NCBI GenBank assembly: GCA_947305645.1
Contig: CAMZEC010000012.1
Location: 1 to 43,891 of the forward strand
Reading direction: 5' to 3'
DNA length: 43,891 nt
From: an uncultured Bacteroidales bacterium
GTDB lineage: Bacteria > Bacteroidota > Bacteroidia > Bacteroidales > UBA932
Shown here: piece after piece, positions 8,128 to 14,816 of the stretch
How positions within the stretch are numbered: the stretch's first letter is position 1
Layout: the number at the start of each line of letters is the position of its first letter
Made by a program: the position numbers and the translations under genes
The notes under the pieces: model-generated
Told to the model about the DNA's origin: nothing
The model's database searches: none
Seen by the model: the letters and a program-made list of their open reading frames with translations, nothing else

Positions 8128-8920
8128 GTTCAAGTCTTTCTCTTCCGGCAGCTGCGGCAACTGCTATTTCCTAGGTATCTTCAACGATGATAGCAGGCGT
8201 TGCGAAGCAGGCGTTGTAATTGACGCAGGCGTAAGCCCCCGGCGACTGAAGAAGGAATTGCAGACAGACGGTCTTTGCTTCGACGACTTCAGCGCCGTTC
8301 TCGTGACCCACGACCATGCAGACCACATACGCTCTCTGGGATCTTTCTGCAAGCATATCCGCAAGCCTGTCTGGGCCACAGAGAACCTTCACAGGGCGCT
8401 GTCAAGGCATTGCATGACCCGGTACGAAATAAGCGACTTCCGCATGGAGCTGCGCGAAGGCCACTGGAACGAAGTGGTACCCGGCAGGATACATGCCCGC
8501 TACTTTGTAGTACCGCACGACGCTACGGAAACCGTAGGTTACGCCATTCAGATGGATGATTACAAGTTCGTGATCATGACCGATATTGGCTGCATGACGG
8601 AAGAGGCTCTCCGCTGGGCCAGGCAGGCCGACACCGTCGTCATCGAAAGCAATTACGATCCGGAGATGCTGCGTAACGGGCCCTATCCCCTTGACCTGCA
8701 GGCACGCATCCGCGGCGGCCACGGCCACCTTTCCAACCCCGAGTGCGCAGAGGCAATCGAGGCCTTCCGCCACGACGGCCTGCGTCACATCTTCCTGTGC
8801 CACCTCAGCGAGCACAACAACACCCCTGAACTCGCCTACGCCGAGAGCCTGGAAGCCGCCGCCGGCATCAGCCTGATTCCCCTGCCCCGCCAGACCGCTT
8901 CGCCGCTGTACAATTTGTAG
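8114..8920 (+). CDS. MBL-fold metallo-hydrolase, WalJ/YycJ-like
   Basis: A 268-residue cytoplasmic protein with the metallo-beta-lactamase motif THDHADH near residue 59, further ligands in the VVPHDA segment, the MTDIG segment and the C-terminal FLCHLSEHNN. The N-terminus (FKSFSSGSCGNCYFLG) is diagnostic of the YycJ/WalJ branch, which is related to RNase Z and SNM1-type nucleases. In Firmicutes WalJ is linked to replication and cell-wall regulation. In Bacteroidetes the role is unproven, but a nuclease activity is plausible. It overlaps the upstream TPR gene by 14 nt. Its stop codon lies inside the left arm of an inverted repeat that begins the structured intergenic region. Confidence 0.88.
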   Translation: MSSVRFKSFSSGSCGNCYFLGIFNDDSRRCEAGVVIDAGVSPRRLKKELQTDGLCFDDFSAVLVTHDHADHIRSLGSFCKHIRKPVWATENLHRALSRHCMTRYEISDFRMELREGHWNEVVPGRIHARYFVVPHDATETVGYAIQMDDYKFVIMTDIGCMTEEALRWARQADTVVIESNYDPEMLRNGPYPLDLQARIRGGHGHLSNPECAEAIEAFRHDGLRHIFLCHLSEHNNTPELAYAESLEAAAGISLIPLPRQTASPLYNL

Positions 8921-8955
8921 CGTTTACCGTCAGCGCCGCGGATACGTTCGCTACA
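8916..8955. repeat. Inverted repeat at the end of the walJ-like gene
   Basis: TGTAGCG (8916-8922) and CGCTACA (8949-8955) are perfect complements. The left arm includes the stop codon of the walJ-like gene. The repeat abuts element R1 directly, giving a chain of three adjacent structured units that fill the whole 296-nt gap. It may help end convergent transcription. Confidence 0.5.
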
Positions 8956-9041
8956 CAGGCATTTCAGTCCCGGGGCGCCTTCCCGCTGACGCGGGCCCCT
9001 TCCCTTTTCGGGAGCCAAAGGCCCCGGAACTGAAACGCCTG
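8956..9041 (-). repeat. Structured element R1 (divergent, compact relative of R2-R4)
   Basis: Arms at 8956-8976 and 9021-9041 pair over 21 positions with two non-Watson-Crick pairs, which are G-T wobbles on the minus strand. Inside are two hairpins: CCCGC/GCGGG with loop TGAC, and CCC/GGG. Read on the minus strand the centre contains GGGAAGGGGCCCGC and GCGGGAAGG, matching the GGGAGGGGCCC...GGGAGGG core of R2, R3 and R4. It lacks the GAGCGAAGCGAAG tail of the other copies, so it is a reduced or distant member. Confidence 0.6.
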
Positions 9042-9053
9042 CTTCCGCTCACT

Positions 9054-9216
9054 CGCTCAGCGGCGCTGCGAAGCGAGACAGTGGGGCTGATGCGGCAACC
9101 CGTGGCCGCCCGTGGCCACGTGAACGGGAGGGGCCCAGCCGGAGGCTGGGAGGGATGAGCGAAGCGAAGGTTCTGCCGCGTCAGCCCCACTGCAAGCAGA
9201 GCGGCGGCGCTGAGCG
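9054..9216 (+). repeat. Structured element R2 (RAYT-island left boundary)
   Basis: The element is closed by CGCTCAGCG/CGCTGAGCG (9054-9062, 9208-9216). Its main 19-bp stem is 9079-9097 with 9174-9192, perfect except for one T-G wobble. Inside lie hairpin H1 (GTGGCC/GGCCAC, 9102-9119, containing the palindrome CGTGGCCACG), variable hairpin H2 (CCCAGCC/GGCTGGG, loop GGA, 9134-9150) and the mini-hairpin sequence GCGAAGC (9159-9165). Positions 9086-9136 and 9148-9186 are identical to R3. It ends exactly at the stop codon of the lipoprotein gene (9217). Confidence 0.8.
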
Positions 9217-9687
9217 TCAGTGATCCTGTCGCCAGAGAGAGATCAACTCATCATCGATAACGTAGTTTTCAATGACAATCTCATGCTTCTGGAAACGGAC
9301 CCATTCTACCTTATTGCGGGTCGTGTAAGAATCGAAAAAGTGTCTTGACCAACTGTCCTCCGAGCTTGATGTGCAGACAATCTCCGAGCCGTCGTCAATG
9401 GTTATTGAGACGATTGTGGGAACGTCACCAACCTTAATAGATTCTCTAGCTGGTTCCCAATAATACTGTGTGAAGCATTCTTTTGATTTGACGACTCCAT
9501 CCAACGGGCTGGTAGTCAGAAGATGGTAATGAAGGTAATACGGCGAAGCGGGATCTACCGATATGGCAATAGTCAGGGTCTGCGAGGTATTGTTCTTTAT
9601 TTCAGCATAGCCGAAATAATACCAGTCTATATCGACAGTACAGGCACACAAGCAAAGTAAAACTGTTGCGAGGACGAGTTTCTTCAT
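9217..9687 (-). CDS. Small exported lipoprotein of unknown function
   Basis: A 156-residue protein with a lipoprotein signal (MKKLVLATVLLCLCAC, acylated Cys at about residue 16). The mature part is rich in beta-prone and polar residues (YAEIKNNTSQTLTIAISVD) and has no motif I recognise. It is the last gene of a four-gene minus-strand set led by the ECF sigma factor at 11985, 28 nt after the outer-membrane protein gene. It is probably part of the regulon or operon of that sigma factor. Base composition is AT-richer than in the genes before 8.9 kb. Its stop codon abuts repeat R2. Confidence 0.7.
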   Translation of the reverse strand: MKKLVLATVLLCLCACTVDIDWYYFGYAEIKNNTSQTLTIAISVDPASPYYLHYHLLTTSPLDGVVKSKECFTQYYWEPARESIKVGDVPTIVSITIDDGSEIVCTSSSEDSWSRHFFDSYTTRNKVEWVRFQKHEIVIENYVIDDELISLWRQDH

Positions 9688-9715
9688 ATCTATTAATAAA
9701 GTTGTTCTTCTCTAG

Positions 9716-10258
9716 CTAAAAGACCCAGCCGATGTTTGCGTTGAGGGTAGTATATATTTCAGGGAAACTGCCGCCCCAATTATTTGGCAGGCTGTAATCG
9801 ACTGAAAGCCGGAGATGACGGAAAAGCTCAATCCCTAGCCTCGCATCTGCGTAAACCAGAAATGTCCCGCCAAACAGATTGTCGAAGGTATTATTATGCA
9901 TGCCGAATCCCGGGCCAAGTCCAAATCCGATATATGGATTGACAGTCTTGCCAGGGAAAAGATTAAAATCCGCCACTGCCAAAAGGTCTCCCGAAATGGC
10001 GATGGCATCATCATTAATCAAGAATGGACCAATAGGTCCAACCTTGGCGTCAAGCCTCGCGCCGGCGTCAAAGTGCCTACCCAAAGTCCAGCGATACTCC
10101 CCATAAACACCGAACTTGTATAGCATATTTGGAATGTCTGTGGCTAAGGTAAAATTCTCCTCAGGAGAATAATTAATTCCAATCTCTATCTTATTCTGCG
10201 CTGACAAAGAAGCAGAAACCAGAATTATGAAGAATGATATAATAAGATTATGGTTCAT
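9716..10258 (-). CDS. Small outer-membrane beta-barrel protein
   Basis: A 180-residue protein with a signal peptide (MNHNLIISFFIILVSASLSA, then QN). The mature part alternates hydrophobic and polar residues and contains glycine/aromatic strand patterns such as FGVYGEYRWTLGRHFDAGAR and PYIGFGLGPGFG. It ends in a C-terminal aromatic residue (NANIGWVF), as is usual for outer-membrane barrels. The length suits an 8-stranded barrel. It follows the membrane-anchored partner of the ECF sigma factor by 18 nt. Substrate or binding role is not visible. Confidence 0.75.
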   Translation of the reverse strand: MNHNLIISFFIILVSASLSAQNKIEIGINYSPEENFTLATDIPNMLYKFGVYGEYRWTLGRHFDAGARLDAKVGPIGPFLINDDAIAISGDLLAVADFNLFPGKTVNPYIGFGLGPGFGMHNNTFDNLFGGTFLVYADARLGIELFRHLRLSVDYSLPNNWGGSFPEIYTTLNANIGWVF

Positions 10259-10276
10259 ATAATATAAAAATAGTTG

Positions 10277-11428
10277 TTATCTGCTAAAACTTATTCTTAT
10301 TCCGCTTGATACCGAAAGGCTCAAGGGATGCCTATCGCGGTATGTATAGGGTCCCCGGTCATGAATAATCCAACTAAGTTCAGGCTCTATATATACCCCC
10401 AGATTCTTAGTGATATTATACTGAATCCCCCCCACGGTTATTAAAGAAAGCTCCAGACCGCCGTAGGGCCCCCATTCTTTCTCTATCTCACTTCCATGTA
10501 AATAAAAATCCGCCTCAATACCACCTCCTACATAGACGTCAAACCATCTGTTAGACGCAAGGGTGCCGTCAAGGCGCACGGGAAATCCCAGGTAGTGAAC
10601 TGTCTGAATATTTTTGGATCCTGTATAATAGTAGAATTGGGATAAATACAATAAGTAATTTATACCGCTTGTAACATTCAGGTTCTTTGATATTGGGAAT
10701 CTCAACGAAAAACCGGTCTTCAATGGCGGATAATGTTGATATGCTCTTCCATTATCTCGAGGGCTATAATCCCTATGACTCAGAGCAAACAATCCAGCTT
10801 CCACTAGCGCTGCCGCTGCTCCGTTGGCTGCAACACCAGCGGCAGCGTACGAGACTTCCAGATTAAGTGGTTCACTATCGGGGATGTCAGGGACAAAGGG
10901 AGACGGAGCCATTTCATCCAGCTCATCATCAGTTACAGAGGATATTTCAACAGCTTCAGCCGCAGTGTCCGTAGTGGATTCGGCAACATTGTCCGGAGCA
11001 ATAATCTCCAACTCTTCAAGTGTCTTGTCGCATTCAAGCGTATACTTATCTTCCGGACTTATATGGTTATCGTGCTGATAATCATAGTGTCCCTTAACTT
11101 CCTTGGCATTTTCTACTTGTGCTAACATTGCGGGCTCCTGCCCGGGTATATACGTATCGACTGAATCCGAAAGTGAGGCCACAGTTTGCTCAGGCTGATG
11201 GTCAATCTGTATGCCCAAATCAGACCTGACAGGCTGGCGGAAAAGCAGAACAGCAGCAAGAACCGCAGCTACAGCGGATCCGACCACCCAAAGGATTGAA
11301 GTGCGTCTGGGACTCTGAGTGATGGGGGCAGCATTTCTGCGAACCTGGAAACGGGCAAGGCTTCCTTCCTGAAGAGGTTTTTCATACCTCTCCAGTTTAT
11401 TCTTCAGTATGTCTTCCCAGTTCCTCAT
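10277..11428 (-). CDS. Membrane-anchored sigma-factor partner with C-terminal barrel-like domain
   Basis: The 383-residue protein starts with a cytoplasmic segment (MRNWEDILKNKLERYEKPLQ), followed by one transmembrane helix near residues 43-63 (SILWVVGSAVAAVLAAVLLF). Next comes an acidic, Ser/Ala-rich periplasmic linker. From residue ~225 there is a region with beta-barrel character (GFSLRFPISKNLNVTSGINY, then YVGGGIEADFYLHG, ending in SGIRISFSR). The gene overlaps the ECF sigma gene by 4 nt, the position usually held by an anti-sigma factor. By context it is the cognate regulator, although no zinc-type ZAS motif is present. Joining an inner-membrane anchor to a barrel-like domain is odd. Similar proteins next to sigma factors occur in other Bacteroidales as far as I recall. 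Confidence 0.7.
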   Translation of the reverse strand: MRNWEDILKNKLERYEKPLQEGSLARFQVRRNAAPITQSPRRTSILWVVGSAVAAVLAAVLLFRQPVRSDLGIQIDHQPEQTVASLSDSVDTYIPGQEPAMLAQVENAKEVKGHYDYQHDNHISPEDKYTLECDKTLEELEIIAPDNVAESTTDTAAEAVEISSVTDDELDEMAPSPFVPDIPDSEPLNLEVSYAAAGVAANGAAAALVEAGLFALSHRDYSPRDNGRAYQHYPPLKTGFSLRFPISKNLNVTSGINYLLYLSQFYYYTGSKNIQTVHYLGFPVRLDGTLASNRWFDVYVGGGIEADFYLHGSEIEKEWGPYGGLELSLITVGGIQYNITKNLGVYIEPELSWIIHDRGPYTYRDRHPLSLSVSSGIRISFSR

Positions 11429-11985
11429 TTGTCCCGGTCTTTCAAATAATGCCGGATTTCTTCTTTAAGTTGCTTTCTTGCTTTCGCCAGCACTCCGGCC
11501 GAGCCTTTTTCACTTATCCCGAGCATTTCAGCAATTTGCTTATGAGAGTATCCGTCAATGCAATAAAGGTTGAAGACGGTCCTTCTTAATTCCGGCAGCC
11601 TGGTTATAAAGTCCAAGAGCATATCTTCCGATATAGACTCCATTTCATCCTCAGTCGGCTCCGCTACAGTATCATGAGTCCAGAACTCCAGCGGTACTAT
11701 TCGCAATCTCTTTCTGCGGATCTGATCTACGGCCATATTAATGGCAATTCTGGAAATCCAAACGGACAAAGACCCTGTTCCTTTAAAAGAGTATGTGGAT
11801 ATCTTGTCCAGCGCCTTGATAATCGCTTCATGCATCAAATCCTCAGCGTCCGCAGCATTGTCTGTGTATCGGCAACAGATTGTATTCACCTTTGCTGCAT
11901 ATCGTCTATACAGCTCCTCCTCTGCCATTATGTCTCTCTCCGAGCAGTATCTGGCCAGTTCCTCCTCGTTAAGTTGACTATACAC
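11425..11985 (-). CDS. ECF-type RNA polymerase sigma factor
   Basis: A 186-residue sigma70-family protein. Region 2 is seen in ELYRRYAAKVNTICCRYTDN and DAEDLMHEAIIKALDKI. Region 4 is seen in LPELRRTVFNLYCIDGYSHK and QIAEMLGISEKGSAGVLAKA. The start is the GTG at 11985. This gives the usual family N-terminus, and the alternative Met 20 would cut into region 2. It is the first gene of a set with its membrane partner (4-nt overlap), an outer-membrane protein and a lipoprotein. The set looks like a cell-envelope signalling unit. A -7 box lies at 12014-12007 with a 13-bp palindrome beside it. Confidence 0.9.
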   Translation of the reverse strand: MYSQLNEEELARYCSERDIMAEEELYRRYAAKVNTICCRYTDNAADAEDLMHEAIIKALDKISTYSFKGTGSLSVWISRIAINMAVDQIRRKRLRIVPLEFWTHDTVAEPTEDEMESISEDMLLDFITRLPELRRTVFNLYCIDGYSHKQIAEMLGISEKGSAGVLAKARKQLKEEIRHYLKDRDK

Positions 11986-12006
11986 TCCCGTTTACGCTTG
12001 CCTCAT

Positions 12007-12039
12007 CAAATTTAGTAATTTTTGTATTCTATAATAGAA
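12007..12039 (-). promoter_or_regulatory. Promoter and palindromic operator candidate of the ECF sigma gene
   Basis: On the minus strand TAAATTTG (12014-12007) matches the -7 box and lies 21 nt before the GTG start. Just upstream is the perfect palindrome TTCTATAATAGAA (12027-12039). It covers the place where the -33 element should be and where I see no clear TTG at normal spacing. The palindrome could be the binding site of a regulator. Confidence 0.45.
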
Positions 12040-12085
12040 ACGCAATAATTCCGATAATACGTCTCCAATCATAGTTGTTTTTGCT

Positions 12086-12114
12086 ATCTTTGAAAAAAGA
12101 AGCACAAAGTGCTA
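12086..12114 (+). promoter_or_regulatory. -7 box and leader hairpin of the RAYT-like gene
   Basis: TATCTTTG at 12086-12093 matches TAnnTTTG. It is followed by a small hairpin AGCAC-AAA-GTGCT (12102-12114), 19 nt before the ATG. No clear -33 TTG is seen at the right spacing. In IS200/IS605-type elements a small hairpin near the left end is the transposase binding site, so this one deserves comparison with the hairpin after the gene. Confidence 0.4.
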
Positions 12115-12133
12115 TTATTAACCAGAACAGACT

Positions 12134-13108
12134 ATGAAAGAGACTTACCATTTATGCCTCTCATCTCATGAGGAGGTAATGTTCAGGAGCGAAAGCGACC
12201 TGATTATCGGATTCAATTATTTGGCCATGGCAGCGTTGGAAACTGATTCAACATTGCTTGCAGACGGATTTCTTTCAACCCATCATCACGAAGCGGCCCG
12301 AACTGGTAATCCACATGAGTTGGCGAAGCGGCACCGCTATTCCTATACGCGCTACTTTAATGCAAAGTATGGTCGCAAAGGGTCGCTTGGAGAGAAAGAG
12401 GGCTTCATATTAAAGGTCGAAGGGCTATACCATACCCAGTCGATGCTGAACTATGTACTAAAACAGGGACTGCATCATGGACTGTCAACAACTGCTTTCG
12501 GTTATCCTCACAGTTCAGTTAATTCATACTTCCGCAAAGACCTTGGACGAAACCAGGCGCCTGTCTTGATGGAAGATTATAAACGGCACAACTATTTGCC
12601 GTTCAACAAAAAGAATCCAACGCGATGTAGAATGGCTTCTAATGGCCTTTTACTCAGGGAAGACATTGAAGACACGGCTTATGTGGAAAGCGTTTATGTC
12701 TCTCCACGCAATTTCCTCTTTCAAATGAACCGTATCTCTGATGGAAAAGATATTGCAGATCAGCAGAAAGAAAACAATCTTCCAGCTATTACACTGGAAG
12801 TTATTGAGCGTGGTGTCCCAGCATTCGACCCATCTAAAGCCTTTATCGCAGAACAAGGCCGCATAAATAAGAACCGCATGACAGATATTGAATTATGCCA
12901 TATTATTGACGACATCATCCTGCCTTCCCGGTATTTCAAAGGGTGCAGTGAATCGTCAATCTATCAGCTTCCTGAACGCAAACGGTCAGACTTAGGCAAT
13001 GCTATCTGGAAAGAATGCAAGAGTGTTCAATACCGAAAATGTGACAGTCTGTTCTCCGAGAAGATTGTAACTGAAGACCAGTTGCGCCGCTGCCTCTGCA
13101 TAAAATGA
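12134..13108 (+). CDS. RAYT-like (REP-associated tyrosine transposase, Y1/HUH superfamily) protein with long C-terminal extension
   Basis: Residues ~1-140 follow the Y1_Tnp pattern of REP-associated transposases. An HUH-type histidine cluster STHHHE (His50-His52) stands where RAYTs have NHVHLL. It is followed by RYSYTRYFNAKYGRKGSLGE, the signature YFN.RYGR.G.L helix-turn, and LYHTQSMLNYVLKQGLHHGL with Tyr107 as candidate nucleophile. FGYPHSSVNSYF corresponds to the YPWSSY motif. Such enzymes cut and join single-stranded DNA at hairpins. The C-terminal ~180 residues are unlike short classical RAYTs and may bind DNA. The gene is AT-richer than its surroundings and stands alone. Repeats R3 (158 nt downstream) and R1/R2 (3 kb upstream) are candidate substrates. 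Activity is inferred, not shown. Confidence 0.75.
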   Translation: MKETYHLCLSSHEEVMFRSESDLIIGFNYLAMAALETDSTLLADGFLSTHHHEAARTGNPHELAKRHRYSYTRYFNAKYGRKGSLGEKEGFILKVEGLYHTQSMLNYVLKQGLHHGLSTTAFGYPHSSVNSYFRKDLGRNQAPVLMEDYKRHNYLPFNKKNPTRCRMASNGLLLREDIEDTAYVESVYVSPRNFLFQMNRISDGKDIADQQKENNLPAITLEVIERGVPAFDPSKAFIAEQGRINKNRMTDIELCHIIDDIILPSRYFKGCSESSIYQLPERKRSDLGNAIWKECKSVQYRKCDSLFSEKIVTEDQLRRCLCIK

Positions 13109-13142
13109 TGATAGACTCTTTCTTTTATCTCATATTTTGCCA

Positions 13143-13178
13143 GTGACGTGACTCTGGAGGTCTTCACAATCACGTCAC
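13143..13178. repeat. 9-bp inverted repeat after the RAYT-like gene
   Basis: GTGACGTGA (13143-13151) and TCACGTCAC (13170-13178) are perfect complements around an 18-nt loop. CGACGTGA recurs about 40 nt further on. It is 34 nt after the stop codon with no T tract, so it fits a right-end hairpin of a single-strand transposon as well as a weak terminator. Confidence 0.5.
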
Positions 13179-13265
13179 AAGCAGTATTCGGCAGTATTTG
13201 CTCAAAAACACTCAGCGACGTGATGAAATGGGGTGCCACAGTCACTTCGCTACAACCACAACGAA

Positions 13266-13464
13266 CCGCGCCGCGACGAAGCGGGACTGTCGGGCTGATG
13301 CGGCAACCCGTGGCCGCCCGTGGCCACGTGAACGGGAGGGGCCCGCAGGATGCGACGTGCCGTGTGGAGCTTGCTCCTAAACGAACGGGAGCATCCTGTG
13401 GGAGGGATGAGCGAAGCGAAGGTTCTGCCGCGTCAGCCTCACTGCAGGCGCAGCAGCGGCGCGA
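13266..13464 (+). repeat. Structured element R3 (RAYT-island right boundary)
   Basis: The outer stem consists of 13293-13305 with 13426-13438 (one T-G wobble), and CGCGCCGC/GCGGCGCG (13267-13274, 13456-13463) gives a second paired block. H1 is GTGGCC/GGCCAC (13310-13327). The variable hairpin H2 is 12 bp here (13342-13353 with 13391-13402, one G-T wobble) and carries a 37-nt loop with a nested GGAGC/GCTCC hairpin. The conserved GGGAGGGATGAGCGAAGCGA tail follows. The flanking conserved blocks are identical to R2, but the H2 segment is wholly different in sequence and length. It ends six nucleotides before the stop codon of the GDPD gene. Confidence 0.8.
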
Positions 13465-13469
13465 GGGGG

Positions 13470-14816
13470 CTAGTAACCCAGGCGCACGAGGGTGGCGACG
13501 GGATCGGGGACGGAAGCCGGGGCGGCGGGGTTCTCAGTGCCGGCGCGGAGGCCATGGTCGATCAGGTACTGGAGGGTAAGGTCGGAACGGTTGGTGAAGA
13601 AACCGTCGGAACGGGCGGTCTGCTCCTCCATCTGATCGAGCGAATCGAAAGAATAAGGGTGGTTGAGCATGCCGGCTTCATGGACCAGGTCCGCCTGCCA
13701 GGCATGGTTGAGCTCGGCGTAGTTGTTGGGCTCGCCGGAGATTGACGGTCCGCTGATATTGGCGCCGTTGGCCTGAGCCCACTGCAGGATGGCGCGGAAG
13801 CCCTCCTCAGTTTCCAGGTCGCCGCCGGGGATGTCTTCCGGGCACGGGGGCCACAGCAGGAAGCACATCGGCAGGCGCCCCTTGAAAACAGCGTTTGCTC
13901 GCACCAGAGATGCGGTAGAGAAGGTCTGAAGGATTACCTTGCCGCGAGTCTTGCCAACCTGCACCTTGCCGTCCTTGTAGAACTCGGTCTCCGTCGGAGC
14001 CGATGTGATGATGTTCCATCCGCAGGCGTCCAGAATATCGTAAACCCGCTGCTCCATATCTTCAGGGTTCACCTCCGGTTCCTTGAACTCAATGTAAATC
14101 CCCGGGCGGTGGCCGCTGTCGGCAGGATCGTCGACGTACGCTCCGGCGAAATCGTAATACAGGAACTCCATGTATTTGCCGTTCTCCTTGGCCTCGGCGC
14201 GAATATCTGCGAGCGTCTTGCCCTTGTATGCCGGCTTGAGGCAATACGGCAGAACCCTCCTTCCTGCGTCGTCACGCTTCAGCATACGGCCCTCGGCGTA
14301 GGCAATCTGGTCCTGAAGAGCGGAAACGTACTGGCTGCCGGCAAAAGCGTCGCGGGCCTGCGCGGGACGGGCCTCGTTGAACCAGGAACCGGCATCGAGA
14401 GTCAGCAATTCCGCATAATAATAGGAAGATGCGTGATAGGGCTCGAATCCCTCCGCATCGCATTCCAGCTGCGCGTCAGCATCTTCAGCGCTGAAACCGA
14501 GGGAGATATAGAAATCACGGCGGGTGGCGGGAACTCCGGGGCCGAATACTTCTTCGATATCGGTAGTGCGGGTAAGATTCACGTCATGATTGGCCAGGAT
14601 GATACCGTCCTTGGTGCACTGAAGATCGGATTCCAGATAGTCGGCGCCCATCTCGCGGGCCCAGCGCCATGCACTCTCGGTCTCTTCAGGGGCCCAGTAA
14701 GTGGAGCCGCGGTGGGCCATAACTGCGTGGCTGGGTACATAGGAATTGATATCGGAAGCCTGAGGGGCACAGGCGGCGAAAACAGCCAGGGCGGCTATCA
14801 GCAAGCAGTGTTTCAT
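13470..14816 (-). CDS. Glycerophosphodiester phosphodiesterase lipoprotein
   Basis: This enzyme family hydrolyses glycerophosphodiesters to glycerol-3-phosphate and an alcohol. The lipoprotein signal (MKHCLLIAALAVFAACAPQA) predicts an envelope-anchored enzyme. The active-site motifs are present: AHRGSTYWAPEET near residue 33, ESDLQCTKDG near 61, NHD near 76, and a downstream IYIEFKEPE metal-ligand motif. At 448 residues it is longer than minimal GDPD domains, which agrees with the inserted segments of periplasmic forms. It overlaps the upstream YbaK gene by 4 nt and is the last gene of the long minus-strand series. Released glycerol-phosphate or phosphate fits the phosphate transport and nucleotidase genes further upstream. 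Element R3 lies directly after its stop. Confidence 0.92.
   Translation of the reverse strand: MKHCLLIAALAVFAACAPQASDINSYVPSHAVMAHRGSTYWAPEETESAWRWAREMGADYLESDLQCTKDGIILANHDVNLTRTTDIEEVFGPGVPATRRDFYISLGFSAEDADAQLECDAEGFEPYHASSYYYAELLTLDAGSWFNEARPAQARDAFAGSQYVSALQDQIAYAEGRMLKRDDAGRRVLPYCLKPAYKGKTLADIRAEAKENGKYMEFLYYDFAGAYVDDPADSGHRPGIYIEFKEPEVNPEDMEQRVYDILDACGWNIITSAPTETEFYKDGKVQVGKTRGKVILQTFSTASLVRANAVFKGRLPMCFLLWPPCPEDIPGGDLETEEGFRAILQWAQANGANISGPSISGEPNNYAELNHAWQADLVHEAGMLNHPYSFDSLDQMEEQTARSDGFFTNRSDLTLQYLIDHGLRAGTENPAAPASVPDPVATLVRLGY

Noticed and set aside
8956..9216. R1/R2 as a CRISPR array or integron attC array
   Set aside because: There are no regularly spaced short repeats with unique spacers, no cas or integrase gene, and no RYYYAAC-type core. 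The architecture is nested hairpins.
13148..13745. Readings of 143 and 131 codons across R3 and the GDPD gene end
   Set aside because: They are produced by the GC-rich structured repeat and by the antisense of the GDPD gene.
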